From Brachybacterium timonense (lineage in GTDB: Bacteria; Actinomycetota; Actinomycetes; Actinomycetales; Dermabacteraceae), in contig NZ_LT984895.1 of NCBI RefSeq assembly GCF_900258505.1, forward strand, positions 480,306-544,305: a stretch of 64,000 nt of DNA. Direction: 5' to 3'. The notes below the pieces were generated by a model. It was not told the origin of the DNA. It saw only the letters and a program-made list of their open reading frames with translations, and did not search any database. Made by a program: the position numbers and the translations under genes. How positions within the stretch are numbered: position 1 is the first letter of the stretch; every line of letters starts with the position of its first letter. This document shows, piece by piece, positions 16,456 through 25,266 of the stretch.

Positions 16456-17760
16456 GGGTTATTGGCCAAAATGAGTGTATGGCCGGGGCGTGTCGTGGCG
16501 GGGTCAGGGGTGTGTTCGGCCGGCCCAGCCGTGTTGGATTCCGTTGCCGTCTTCCCAGGAGAAGCTGGTGCCGAGGGTGGGGCCGGGCTCCGGGCCTGGA
16601 GTGATCGCCGGTCGCGCTGGTGGCGGTTTCCAGTGCTCTTCGCGTGCGAGTGACCAGGGCTCTCGTGGGGTTGCGGTGAGGGAGTCCAGGAGCCATTCCG
16701 CGGCTCGTCTGGCGTGGTCCGCGGGCATTCCGCGGTGTCGCCGCAGGAGGTCCTTGACGGCCGTGTTCTGAGCGCCTTCCAGGGGTGATGTCGTCCGGGG
16801 CAGCGGCTTGTCGATGTCGGGGGCGAGTTCGAGCCAGGCGAAGAGGTTCTCGTGCTTGATCAGGCCGCGGAACAAGCCACGAACACTGCGGAGGTCTCGG
16901 TGCGTGTACCACCACGGCTTCGCCAATGGCACTGATCGTGGGCGTTCTGTGCCGGTTCGTGCGTAGGTGCGTTGGCGGAGGAACTCGTTCCAGCGTGCTT
17001 CCCAGGACGCGTAGGCACCGAGCCAGAGAGCGGCCTGATCGATGTTCTGAATCTTCATGAGCGCCCTGGTCAGTGCCAGGATCTGCCTCCCGGCCTCGAG
17101 GCGTGGGGCAAGCGTGGTGTAGCGGCGGACGTTCTGGAAGATGTGGAAGTAGCAGCGTTGGACGCGTGCTTGGGGCCAGTGCTCGTGCACGGCTGCGTGC
17201 AGTCCCGTTCCACCGTCTGTGACGACCAGACGTGGTGCGGGCCAGCGCTGCAGGATCTGAGCCCAGGCGATCTTCTTCTCCCGGTCGCACCACTGCCAGT
17301 CCAGCACGTAATGACCGTTAGTCGCGATCAGCAGGCACCAGTTCTGGAAGTAGGTGCCATCGAGCATGACCACGTCGTGGAGCTCGCCCGTGGGCAGTGG
17401 CGGCGGGACCTCGATACGCCAGCACCAGCGCAGACGGCGGCGGAGCGTGCGATCGCTGCCGGCCCAGGCCGGTGGCCTCTCGCCCTTCAGCAGCCAGGCA
17501 TGGAACCACTCCAGCTCAGCTCGATGGCTGATGTCGGGACGGTCCAGGACGGTGCTGGAGCCGCAGGAGCGACACCGCCACCTCGTCCGCCCCGCAGAGG
17601 TCTTCCCGCTCTTGACCAGGGACTGATCACATACACGACACCGAGGCCGATTACCAGGAGGCGACACCCAACATGCTTCCAAAGCATGTCAACACCCCTA
17701 AACCCCCAGGTCAAGGCCGAGAACTAGCCGGATCCATACACACAATCTGGCCTATAACCC
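16456..17760 (-). mobile_element. IS1249-type insertion sequence (IS256 family), copy 1
   Basis: A 1305-bp element bounded by imperfect inverted repeats of about 27 bp: GGGTTATTGGCC... at the left and the complement of ...GGCCTATAACCC at the right. They match in GGGTTAT-GGCCA and TGTATGG. An 8-bp duplication, GTCGTTTC, flanks it. It carries one transposase gene on the minus strand. A second copy of the same length lies at 56814-58118; I saw about ten base differences, none of which changes the protein. It sits about 30 bp beyond the 6C RNA terminator and 31 bp from the end of the winged-helix gene, and disrupts no ORF. Confidence 0.92.
16504..17682 (-). CDS. IS1249-type transposase (IS256 family)
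   Basis: 392 residues, full length. An N-terminal zinc ribbon (CRVC...CRSC, residues 15-40) precedes the catalytic core: Asp108 in MLDGTYFQNW, Asp156 in VTDGGTG and Glu302 in SPLEGAQN form the expected DDE triad of mutator-type transposases. The CYFHIFQNVRR block is also family-typical. ATG 17682 is used; GTG 17667 is an alternative. The encoded protein looks identical to that of the second copy, which suggests recent activity. Confidence 0.93.
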   Translation of the reverse strand: MEACWVSPPGNRPRCRVCDQSLVKSGKTSAGRTRWRCRSCGSSTVLDRPDISHRAELEWFHAWLLKGERPPAWAGSDRTLRRRLRWCWRIEVPPPLPTGELHDVVMLDGTYFQNWCLLIATNGHYVLDWQWCDREKKIAWAQILQRWPAPRLVVTDGGTGLHAAVHEHWPQARVQRCYFHIFQNVRRYTTLAPRLEAGRQILALTRALMKIQNIDQAALWLGAYASWEARWNEFLRQRTYARTGTERPRSVPLAKPWWYTHRDLRSVRGLFRGLIKHENLFAWLELAPDIDKPLPRTTSPLEGAQNTAVKDLLRRHRGMPADHARRAAEWLLDSLTATPREPWSLAREEHWKPPPARPAITPGPEPGPTLGTSFSWEDGNGIQHGWAGRTHP

Positions 17761-17768
17761 GTCGTTTC
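17761..17768 (+). repeat. Target-site duplication, IS copy 1 (right)
   Basis: GTCGTTTC matches 16448-16455 exactly and abuts the right inverted repeat ending at 17760. Confidence 0.9.
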
Positions 17769-17791
17769 GCGTCGCCGTTCAGCGGTGTCGT

Positions 17792-18526
17792 TCAGCGCCC
17801 TCCGAGCAGCGTCACGTCACTGCCCGGATCCAGCCGGTATCCCTCTCCGCGCACCGTCGAGACCAGCTTGCGGAAACGACCCAGCTTCGAGCGCACGCGC
17901 CGCACATGCACATCCACAGTGCGTTCGCCGATCTCCTCACCGCCACCGGCCCACACAGTGCCCATGAGCTCGGCGCGGGTCACGGTGGTCCGTGCCCGCC
18001 GAGCCAGGTGTGCGAGCAGCTCGAACTCCTTGTGCGTGAGGTCCACGTCCTGCCCGTCGATGCGCAGGCGTCGGCCGTACAGATCGAGCACGAGGCCCGG
18101 GGTGACGGCGTCGGAGGGGGAGGACGGGCTGACCGCGGTGGCGGCAAGGGCGCGCCGACGGGCGGCCTCGGCGTCTCGGCGGGCCGGAGCGGTGGGGGAG
18201 ACCACGCCGGTGCGTCGGGGGCGCTGCGGCACGGCGGCCACGGTCCGGTCCTGGCGCGGCGGCAGTGCGCGCAGTGAGCCGCGGGTCGCGAACCGCTCCG
18301 GCGCGGAAATGCCGACGCTTACGGCGGCCTGCCGTGACGCGGTGAGACGCCGCGCATGAGTGCGCAGATCGTCGGCGATCAGGGCGGACTCCACATCGCT
18401 GGTGCCAGCGGGCAGGGAGACCGTGAGGGTCACGGTCACCGTATCGCCGCTGGGCTCGGTGCGATGCGCAGTTGAGGCGTGGGTCGTCGTGGTGCGGGTG
18501 ACAGGGCGGTTCAGGGCGATGGTCAT
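17792..18526 (-). CDS. Winged-helix (OmpR/PhoB C-terminal type) regulator without receiver
   Basis: 244 residues. The C-terminal 95 residues are a complete OmpR-type DNA-binding domain: LTHKEFELLAHLAR, then VDVHVRRVRSKLG and the wing VRGEGYRL. No phosphoreceiver domain precedes it. Instead there is a short domain at 25-85 (TVTVTLTVSLPAG..., possibly ligand- or protein-binding) and a basic, low-complexity linker. It therefore cannot be a standard response regulator. ATG 18526 has GGAAGAG nine bases upstream. Its 3' end lies 31 bp from IS copy 1. The untranslated region upstream contains nested hairpins. Targets unknown. Confidence 0.8.
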   Translation of the reverse strand: MTIALNRPVTRTTTTHASTAHRTEPSGDTVTVTLTVSLPAGTSDVESALIADDLRTHARRLTASRQAAVSVGISAPERFATRGSLRALPPRQDRTVAAVPQRPRRTGVVSPTAPARRDAEAARRRALAATAVSPSSPSDAVTPGLVLDLYGRRLRIDGQDVDLTHKEFELLAHLARRARTTVTRAELMGTVWAGGGEEIGERTVDVHVRRVRSKLGRFRKLVSTVRGEGYRLDPGSDVTLLGGR

Positions 18527-18910
18527 GGCAGCTCTTCCAGGTGCGGCGCGGTGGCGCGGCGAACGGGTGGGCCGGGATCCCGTACCGATCCGCACTACCT
18601 GGGTGGGTCGAGGGCTGTGCTCCCGGGGCACCTGGGACCCACGCCATCTGGCCGGCCCCTGTCAGCCGACCCCGGAGGAGTTCGTTCGAGCGCTCAGAGG
18701 CTCGGCTGACGCTGCAGCATGCGCATCATCATCTGCATCATCATCCGGGCGCGCATCATCGACCGGGCCACCGTGGTGGTGACCTCGGGACGGAGCGCCG
18801 GAGCGGACATGCCCGCAGGATGCCCGATCTCCTCGACGGAATGCAACAGCGTGTTCACATTGCGGGACACGCAGTTGAGCCGACGGGCCCCGCGACCCAC
18901 CGTCGGCCGG
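18527..18910. other. Structured region between the regulator and upp
   Basis: Holds the leader of the winged-helix gene. GTGGGTC at 18603-18609 pairs with GACCCAC at 18636-18642, enclosing GTGC/GCAC at 18617-18620/18628-18631. A 9-bp inverted repeat (GTCAGCCGA 18661-18669, TCGGCTGAC 18702-18710) follows. A minus-strand ORF from 18951 or from ATG 18810 to 18694 would encode a Met-rich peptide; coding status is doubtful. Confidence 0.4.
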
Positions 18911-19549
18911 TCAGTCGACGACGCCGAAGAGACGGTCGCCGGCGTCGCCAAGACCCGGCACGATGTAGCTCTTCTCGTTCAGGCCCTCATCGATCGCAGC
19001 GGTCACCACGGTGAGGTCCACCGACGGGTCGATCGCCTCCTCGAGCGTCTTCAAGCCCTCCGGAGCGGCCAGCAGGGTCACACAGGTGATGTCCTTGGCG
19101 CCGCGTTCATGCAGGTAGCGCACCGAAGCGATCAGGGTGTGGCCAGTGGCCAGCATCGGGTCGAGCACGAAGCACTGGCGGTCCGTGAGGTCATCCGGCA
19201 GACGGTTCGCGTACGTGGTGACCTCAAGGGTCTCATCGTTGCGGACCATGCCGAGGAACCCGACTTCGGCGGTGGGCAGGAGGCGGGTCATCCCGTCGAG
19301 CATGCCCAGGCCCGCACGCAGGATCGGCACGACCATCGGGCGCGGCTTCGTGAGTTTCCGGCCGACGGTGGAGGTCACCGGGGTCTCGATCTCGACGTCG
19401 GCAACTTCGACGTGGCGGGTGGCCTCGTAGGCCAGCAGGGTCACGAGCTCATCGGCGAGGCGACGGAACACGGCCGACGGGGTGTGCCTGTCCCGCAGGA
19501 CCGTGAGTTTGTGGTCGACGAGCGGGTGGTGGATGTCGAGAACGCGCAT
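18911..19549 (-). CDS. upp: Uracil phosphoribosyltransferase
   Basis: 212 residues, the normal length. It salvages uracil with PRPP to give UMP and pyrophosphate in the cytoplasm. The PRPP-binding block [10 protein letters not shown] and the C-terminal uracil-binding segment [15 protein letters not shown] are both intact, as is [11 protein letters not shown] near residue 75. ATG 19549. It is divergent from tadA, an arrangement common in Actinobacteria. High confidence from motif and length. Confidence 0.96.
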   Translation of the reverse strand: MRVLDIHHPLVDHKLTVLRDRHTPSAVFRRLADELVTLLAYEATRHVEVADVEIETPVTSTVGRKLTKPRPMVVPILRAGLGMLDGMTRLLPTAEVGFLGMVRNDETLEVTTYANRLPDDLTDRQCFVLDPMLATGHTLIASVRYLHERGAKDITCVTLLAAPEGLKTLEEAIDPSVDLTVVTAAIDEGLNEKSYIVPGLGDAGDRLFGVVD

Positions 19550-19636
19550 GAGTCGAATCTACCTGAGTACAAGGCCCTCGTCCCGGGAAACAGTGACCAC
19601 GATCAGTGCCTGGGAGGCTGCTGCGACACTGGAAGC

Positions 19637-20098
19637 GTGGACGACGAGACGATGATGGGCCTTGCCCTCGAGCAGGCGCGCGCCGCCGCCAACCGGAACC
19701 CCGCTGACGTGCCGATCGGCGCGGTCGTGCTCGGGCTCGACGGGGAGCTTCTGTCTGAGGCCGGCAACCGTCGGGAAGCCGACGAGGACCCCACCGCGCA
19801 TGCGGAGATCCTCGCCCTGCGCGCGGCCGCTCGCGTCACCGGTCGCTGGAACCTCACCGGCTGCACGCTCGCCGTCACGCTCGAGCCGTGCACGATGTGC
19901 GCCGGTGCGATCGTTCTGTCCCGTCTGCAGCGCGTCGTCGTCGGCGCGATGGATCCCAAAGCTGGTGCCGCCGGATCTCTGTATGACCTGGTGCGCGAGC
20001 CGCGGCTGAATCACCGCGTCGAGCTCACCACCGGGGTGCGGGGCCAGGAATGCGGTGACCTGTTGCGCGCATTCTTCCGCGAGCGTCGGCGACGCTGA
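19637..20098 (+). CDS. tadA: tRNA-specific adenosine deaminase
   Basis: 153 residues. TadA converts adenosine to inosine at the wobble position of tRNA-Arg(ACG). The zinc site is complete: HAE (His55, Glu57 as proton shuttle) and PCTMC (Cys85, Cys88). MDPKAGAAGSL near 110 and the basic C-terminal helix RAFFRERRRR agree with the family. GTG 19637 is chosen because MMGLALEQARAA is the conserved first helix; ATG 19652 is the fallback. Divergent from upp, with under 90 bp between them. Confidence 0.93.
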   Translation: MDDETMMGLALEQARAAANRNPADVPIGAVVLGLDGELLSEAGNRREADEDPTAHAEILALRAAARVTGRWNLTGCTLAVTLEPCTMCAGAIVLSRLQRVVVGAMDPKAGAAGSLYDLVREPRLNHRVELTTGVRGQECGDLLRAFFRERRRR

Positions 20099-20103
20099 GC
20101 CGC

Positions 20104-21153
20104 TCAACCAGTCTGTGTGAGCGAGGACGCGAGTGCCTTGTCGAACACCCCGGGGGCGAGAGCAACGTCCGCTGTGAACCCCGGCGCGATGTCGACGACC
20201 ACGAGGCCATCCTGCAGACGGTTCTGCAGCCACACGGTGCACGGTCCCGTCATCCCCATTGCTCGGGCTGCAGCGATCGCTGTCCGTTCGGCGTCGGGGA
20301 ACGAGATCCGTTGTGAACGCCCGTCCGTCGGCCCACCCGCGGTGTCAAGGCGTCGGGGAACCGTGACGACGGCCGCATGCTGGCCACCCTTGCCGTCCCG
20401 TGCCCGGAACAGCGGCACGCAATAGCAGTCGCCCTGATCCGGTTCGAGCAGGAGCTGCTTGTCATGGATGGCATCGCGAGTCTCCTGCGGCGTGGTCAGC
20501 ACGCGAGAGTCCACAGCCTCAGCCGCATCGCGGGGTACGGCAACCAGAGCACCGCCTGCTGCGGCGAGCAGGTGCGACCAGCGGGGGTCATCGGGAGCGT
20601 CCGGAACATCCAGGATCAGATGGGGAACGGGAACGCCGCGAGCTCGCAGATGCGCATGGGTGTACAGGCGGTCTCCCGCAAGACTCGTCGCACCGATATT
20701 TCCTCCCAGCGTGGCGATGCCCGCCTCATCGAAGAGTGCGCGGCCTGTGGTGACGGCGTAGTGCTCGGCGATCCCTGTCGGTACGACGAGCCGAGCGCGC
20801 ACGTCGACCGCGACCCGAAGCAGAGGGAGGACGTCGACATCACCGGGCTCACCGCAATCCATGACGAGCACGGTGTACTTCCGCTGCGTCAGCAAAGAGA
20901 CGATGACGGCGCGGGCTGGGTCGTCGGGACCGACGACGATCGCTGCTGTGGGCCCGCCGTCGGATGCCGGGAGGTCTCCTCCTGCTGCGGCTCCCCACCC
21001 TGTGCGTCCCGCTCCGGCGGAGGCTCGGTTCCTTCCGCGGAGCACGGTGGCTGCGTGCGGCGTCGAACGCCGTGGTCGCCGTGCCGGGGAGTCGTTGGAT
21101 GCGTCAGGTTGTGGCAGTGTCGCAGCTGGCCCCTGGTTCAGCTCAGCGGGCAT
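20104..21153 (-). CDS. ATP-grasp-like protein, unknown function
   Basis: 349 residues. After a disordered N-terminus (1-65), AAIVVGPDDPARAVIVSLL starts a Rossmann-like pre-ATP-grasp domain. Further on, ARLVVPTGIAEHYAV and LGGNIGATSLAGDRLYTHAHLRARGVP resemble the start of ATP-grasp domains as in carbamoyl-phosphate synthase-like or PylC-like proteins, where Lys/Thr follow the Asp. The final glutamate/asparagine pair of active ATP-grasp enzymes is not clear (VVVDIAPGF), so catalysis is uncertain. ATG 21153 is preceded by GGAGG. It is divergent from an HTH gene; a link with the neighbouring glycan operon is possible. Confidence 0.55.
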   Translation of the reverse strand: MPAELNQGPAATLPQPDASNDSPARRPRRSTPHAATVLRGRNRASAGAGRTGWGAAAGGDLPASDGGPTAAIVVGPDDPARAVIVSLLTQRKYTVLVMDCGEPGDVDVLPLLRVAVDVRARLVVPTGIAEHYAVTTGRALFDEAGIATLGGNIGATSLAGDRLYTHAHLRARGVPVPHLILDVPDAPDDPRWSHLLAAAGGALVAVPRDAAEAVDSRVLTTPQETRDAIHDKQLLLEPDQGDCYCVPLFRARDGKGGQHAAVVTVPRRLDTAGGPTDGRSQRISFPDAERTAIAAARAMGMTGPCTVWLQNRLQDGLVVVDIAPGFTADVALAPGVFDKALASSLTQTG

Positions 21154-21237
21154 AGCGGTCCTCCTTCGTGCTCTGGAGTGCCCCGAGCGCCTACACGATC
21201 ACCGGGGCCAGATTCGAGGCTAGGAAGAGCCGTTCAC

Positions 21238-21271
21238 AGATTTCGGATGTGTAGCTTTACAATCCGAATCT
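21238..21271. promoter_or_regulatory. Inverted repeat between the ATP-grasp-like and HTH genes
   Basis: AGATTTCGGAT at 21238-21248 faces ATCCGAATCT at 21262-21271. The inner bases TGTA/TTACA also pair, giving about 15 paired positions with one bulge in a local A/T-rich patch. It lies 84 bp upstream of the minus-strand start and 125 bp upstream of the plus-strand start, the usual place for a shared operator. Confidence 0.45.
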
Positions 21272-21395
21272 CCGTGCCGCAGTCGCGATAGGCCGAGCTC
21301 ATGCTCGCCTGACTCTCGGCGTCGACGACCCATGAACCCTCGCGCACGCTGCGCCGTTGAACCCCCGCGCACCCCGTGCCGTCACGTCGGAGAAG

Positions 21396-22394
21396 ATGAC
21401 GATCCACACCACCACCCCGTCCGAGGACCACCGTCCTGACGCCCAGGTCGCTGAACGGCCCGTTGGCCGCACGGCCGCGCCGAGCACCACAGCGATGCAC
21501 GCGCCTCCGGGCTCGACCACGGATTTCGCCACCTTCTTGCGCTCTGCGATCCGCACGCGCGGGGTCACTCTCGCCGAGCTCGCCGAGCAGCTCCGTGCAC
21601 AGGGGCGCGGCGTCTCGAAAGCGACGCTCTCGCACTGGCAGTCGGGCCGCAGCCAGCCCGATCCGTCGCGCTCGATCGGAGCCCTGACCGCGCTCGAAAC
21701 AATCCTTGTCATGCAGCCGGGAGAACTCGTGAGCCGGCTCGCAGCGCCCCGAGCACGGGGTAGGACGGTCAAGGATGTGCACGCCGGCGCCGATATCGAG
21801 GTGCCTGAACAATTCGTCGATGCCCTCGCGGCGCTCGGCTTCGATGAGCCGAACTCGATCCCGCACTCACGCATGGCGCATGAGCTCCTTGAGGTCGACA
21901 GCTCACGGATGCATCAGACCTTCACGTATCACTCGGTGATTCGCGCCACCGCCGACGGGATCGCCAGGGTCCCGATCATCGTCGAGTTCGAGGCGGAGCG
22001 GCCCGCACATCCCCCCGTGATGGAGAGCCACATGGGGTGCCGGGTCGGGAAGCGCTACGTCGATGAGGAGCGCAGCGTGTTCGGCATGGCAGTGGAGAGT
22101 CTGGCACCGGTGCAGCGCGGAAGCCTGCTCCTGATGAGCTACGGCTACTGGGTCCCGATGGACGCTGAATGCCTGACCAGCGCCCACCACTCGATTCCCC
22201 GTCGGGCGAGCGAGGTCGTTGTCGAGGTGGCCTTCACCGGGCCACGCACACCGTGCGGCCTGCACACGTTCCGACGGGACTCGGACGGTGACGAGGTGGA
22301 ATCACCGGCGCAGCTCGACGGGCGTCACCGCGTTCAAGCCGCCGCGACGGGTTTCGGTCCGGGAACCCTTGGTGTGCGCTGGCAGTGGCGCTGA
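21396..22394 (+). CDS. XRE-like helix-turn-helix regulator
   Basis: 332 residues. After a disordered N-terminus, residues about 35-105 form an HTH domain with VTLAELAEQL, KATLSHWQSGRSQPD and an alpha-helical continuation. The remaining 220 residues include several beta strands (VPIIVEFEAERP, GSLLLMSYGYWVPM, VVVEVAFTGPR) that look like a ligand- or effector-binding domain not recognised. ATG 21396 follows GGAG closely; TTG 21357 would extend it by 13 residues. It lies directly upstream of the polysaccharide operon on the same strand and is a plausible regulator of that operon or of the divergent ATP-grasp-like gene. Confidence 0.7.
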   Translation: MTIHTTTPSEDHRPDAQVAERPVGRTAAPSTTAMHAPPGSTTDFATFLRSAIRTRGVTLAELAEQLRAQGRGVSKATLSHWQSGRSQPDPSRSIGALTALETILVMQPGELVSRLAAPRARGRTVKDVHAGADIEVPEQFVDALAALGFDEPNSIPHSRMAHELLEVDSSRMHQTFTYHSVIRATADGIARVPIIVEFEAERPAHPPVMESHMGCRVGKRYVDEERSVFGMAVESLAPVQRGSLLLMSYGYWVPMDAECLTSAHHSIPRRASEVVVEVAFTGPRTPCGLHTFRRDSDGDEVESPAQLDGRHRVQAAATGFGPGTLGVRWQWR

Positions 22395-22702
22395 GGAGAC
22401 TTGCCGCGTTGCTCCGGAGAGTCGTACGATCCGGGCAGGGTTGCGGAGCGATCCGCCCCCTGTGCATCGATGGGACCTGGCGTCCTGGCGCCCCTGGCCA
22501 TGAGCATGGGCTCGACTGAAGTCGCCCCACCTGCTGGCCCGCGCTGAACGTGATCTCGCCCTCCCGTCTCCCTGACATAGCGTGAGCGCGTTGCCGTTGC
22601 GACCTGCCCGCCGTTCCCGTGGGCAGCCGTTGACTGTGCCCGCGACCACTTCCTCACGCGCTGCCCGTAGTCGCCCGATGGGCGAGGTCGAACGGAGGCG
22701 GC
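22395..22702. other. Leader region of the polysaccharide operon
   Basis: 308 bp without a credible gene. It carries two small hairpins near its end: CTGCCC/GGGCAG around 22605-22627 and CGCCC/GGGCG around 22674-22686, the second just upstream of the ribosome binding site. No clear promoter pair was identified; TTGACT at about 22629 is a possible -35. Confidence 0.4.
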
Positions 22703-24115
22703 GTGATGACCGCATTGGTGAAGGATCCCCCTGATACTGCGCGCCAGGAGCTCGGGGCGAGCAAGCCGGCCACACGATTCGTGCCATCTCGCTTGCGCGT
22801 TGCAGGCAGAGCCCTGACGCAGGTTGCTCTCGCCGGTATCCTCGCCGGCGCAGTCGTGCTCATGACCAGACGGCTCGGGCCGGCGCTCGGACAGCTGGCG
22901 ACCACAGACTCCGTCGCCGCGGACCTCCTGCTCACCGCCCTCTGGTTCGGTGTCCTGGGTGCCTCGGGCGGCCTGACCGCGCACGGCCTGAGCCACCGGA
23001 TCCCGCACGGGCTGCTTGCCGCTGGCCTGATCACCGTCGTCGCTTTCGTGGCGATCGATCACCGTCGCATCGCAGCGGCAGGACACGCCGTGGTGCTGCT
23101 CTGCGCGCTGACAGCAGCCTTCGCTCTTGCGCAACCAGCGATCGTTCGGATCGCCGAGTTCCTCGTGCCGCCACGCAGTCTTCGTGTAAGCAGCGCTCCG
23201 GCACGAGGCCGCGCGCGGACAGCGGGACGTGGGGAACGCGTTGCGGCGTTCGGAACGCGTGCGCTGAGAGACCCTGATCTCGTCCGCGCCGCCGTGATCG
23301 CAGAGCTCGAGGCACTGCATGCCGATCGCATCATCCTGGACATGGACGTCCCGCCGGACGTCATTGACCTGGTCAGCTGGGAGCTGCGCGGAACCGGCGT
23401 AGACCTTCGGCTCGGCAGCCGCACCCTGCCGCATATCGACGCCTCGCGCCTCGTGCTCCCCACAGCGGCACCAGCCGCGGAGCTGGGGATCACCGCGCCA
23501 CGGGCACGCTGGCCCCACCGTGCTCTACGCCGTCTGCTCGACGTCGTCGCCGCCGGGGCGGGACTCCTGATGCTGGCGCCGATTCTGATCCTGATCGCTC
23601 TGCTTGTTCGACACCAGGACGGGGGGCCGTCATTGTTCCGGCAGGAACGGATCGGCCGGGACGGGAAACCGTTCACGATCCTGAAGTTCCGCACGATGGT
23701 GCTCGATGCTGATGCCCAGTTGACGGAGCTTCTTGCGCAGCAGTCTCGCGGTGGCACACCCCTGTTCAAGGTCGACGATGATCCGCGGATCACGCCGCTC
23801 GGCCGCGTGCTTCGGGACACGTCTTTGGACGAGCTGCCGCAGCTGGTGAACGTCCTGACCGGAGCGATGAGTCTCATCGGTCCCCGGCCACAGCGCCGCG
23901 AAGAAGTCGAGCTGTACACGGAGCGTGATCGCCGTCGTCTCGACGTCCGCCCAGGGATCACTGGGCTCTGGCAGATCTCCGGCCGTTCCCGGCTCGGCTG
24001 GGAGCAGGCGCGCGAGCTCGACCTCCGGTACGTCGAGAACCCGTCGATCCTCATGGATCTGCGGATCCTGATTGCGACCGTTGGCGTTGTCCTGCGTCGG
24101 GACGGAGCCCAGTGA
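22703..24115 (+). CDS. Undecaprenyl-phosphate sugar phosphotransferase (priming transferase)
   Basis: 470 residues from GTG 22703 (ATG 22706 equally possible) behind GGAGG. Four N-terminal membrane helices (about 30-140), a cytoplasmic segment of about 120 residues, and a fifth helix near 275-300 precede the C-terminal bacterial sugar-transferase domain. That domain shows FRQERIGRDGKPFTILKFRTM, DELPQL, GPRP and RPGITGLWQISGRS, all family signatures. It transfers a sugar-1-phosphate to undecaprenyl phosphate, starting glycan assembly at the inner membrane face. First gene of a ten-gene operon; it overlaps the next by four bases. Confidence 0.93.
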   Translation: MMTALVKDPPDTARQELGASKPATRFVPSRLRVAGRALTQVALAGILAGAVVLMTRRLGPALGQLATTDSVAADLLLTALWFGVLGASGGLTAHGLSHRIPHGLLAAGLITVVAFVAIDHRRIAAAGHAVVLLCALTAAFALAQPAIVRIAEFLVPPRSLRVSSAPARGRARTAGRGERVAAFGTRALRDPDLVRAAVIAELEALHADRIILDMDVPPDVIDLVSWELRGTGVDLRLGSRTLPHIDASRLVLPTAAPAAELGITAPRARWPHRALRRLLDVVAAGAGLLMLAPILILIALLVRHQDGGPSLFRQERIGRDGKPFTILKFRTMVLDADAQLTELLAQQSRGGTPLFKVDDDPRITPLGRVLRDTSLDELPQLVNVLTGAMSLIGPRPQRREEVELYTERDRRRLDVRPGITGLWQISGRSRLGWEQARELDLRYVENPSILMDLRILIATVGVVLRRDGAQ

Positions 24116-25266
24116 TGAGAGTCCTGCACATCGTTCACGACACCGGCATCGGCGGCGTCCAGCGCATCGCGGCGGATCTGCGGAACTGCGGTCACCTGCA
24201 GGGGGATGAGTGCTCGGAGCGCACCGATTCCCGTCGAGTCGCGGCTGATCCGGGGCCGACGGCGCCTCGGGGGCTCACATACCGGGTGGCGGCACTGCGC
24301 CGCCCCTCACCTCGCACCGACCTGTTCACCCCCGACATCCCGGGGCGCGGCCTGAACTCCCCGCTGGGATGGATCGTGCTGGCGCGGATGATCCGACACC
24401 GCGCGACGGAGCCCGACCTCGTGATCTGTTCACTATGGCGCTCCGTGCTCGTGATGCAGCTGGCGCGGCTCCTCGGAAGCCGCGTGCGCTGGGCCATCTG
24501 GGTCCATAGTTCACGCTTTACCAGTGCGCCGGATCGCTGGATCCACCGCTGGGCGCTACCGCGTGCGGACCACGTGCTGTGCGATTCCACAACCGCGCGT
24601 GACGACCTCGTGCTGCCGATCGTGCGGGCCGCCGGTGCATCGATACCGGTTCACATCGTGCGACCCGCCGTGCGCCCGTTCATGGCATCCGGCCACCGAC
24701 CGCTGAGCATGGATCGGCCGATTCGGCTTGTCGCCTGGGGGCGCATCGAGCGCGCGAAGAACCTTCAGGCGGCTGTTGATATCGGCGCCGCGCTCGCTGA
24801 TGTCTGGCCAGCAGGCGCCTGGCTGACCGTCATCGGACCGGACGGCGGCGACGCCGAGCGGGTCCGCCAGCACGCCGTCGAAGGCGGCTTTGGCCCGCAC
24901 CTCGAGCTGGCGGGCATCGGGGACCGAGACCGTATCGCGCGTGCGGTGAGGAACGCTGATGTCTTCATCCAGACCTCGCAGTTCGAGGGATTCTCGATCG
25001 CGGCGCACGAAGCACTTGCGAGCGGCATGCTGTGCGTTCTCACACCCGTCGGGGATCTCGCGACCGACACTGTCGACGGGGTACACGCCGTGCATCACCA
25101 CGGGGATGTGCGGGCCACCGCTACGAGACTCGCCGAGCTCTGCCGCGACGCGGCACGCGTGCGGCGCATGCGGGAAGCCGCTGCGAGCCTGCCGCAGCAC
25201 AACCTGTGCGACACGTTTCATCGAGTCTGCAGCACGACGGTGGCCGACGGGGCGGAGATGAGATGA
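24112..25266 (+). CDS. Glycosyltransferase, GT4 type
   Basis: 384 residues, GT-B fold. The N-terminus VLHIVHDTGIGGVQRIAADL is the usual acceptor-domain start of group 1 glycosyltransferases. The C-terminal donor domain has VAWGRIERAKN and the E-x7-E region FEGFSIAAHEALASGM. It probably adds one of the first sugars to the lipid-linked primer. GTG 24112 or ATG 24115 overlaps the stop of the priming transferase gene. Donor sugar unknown. Confidence 0.88.
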   Translation: MMRVLHIVHDTGIGGVQRIAADLRNCGHLQGDECSERTDSRRVAADPGPTAPRGLTYRVAALRRPSPRTDLFTPDIPGRGLNSPLGWIVLARMIRHRATEPDLVICSLWRSVLVMQLARLLGSRVRWAIWVHSSRFTSAPDRWIHRWALPRADHVLCDSTTARDDLVLPIVRAAGASIPVHIVRPAVRPFMASGHRPLSMDRPIRLVAWGRIERAKNLQAAVDIGAALADVWPAGAWLTVIGPDGGDAERVRQHAVEGGFGPHLELAGIGDRDRIARAVRNADVFIQTSQFEGFSIAAHEALASGMLCVLTPVGDLATDTVDGVHAVHHHGDVRATATRLAELCRDAARVRRMREAAASLPQHNLCDTFHRVCSTTVADGAEMR

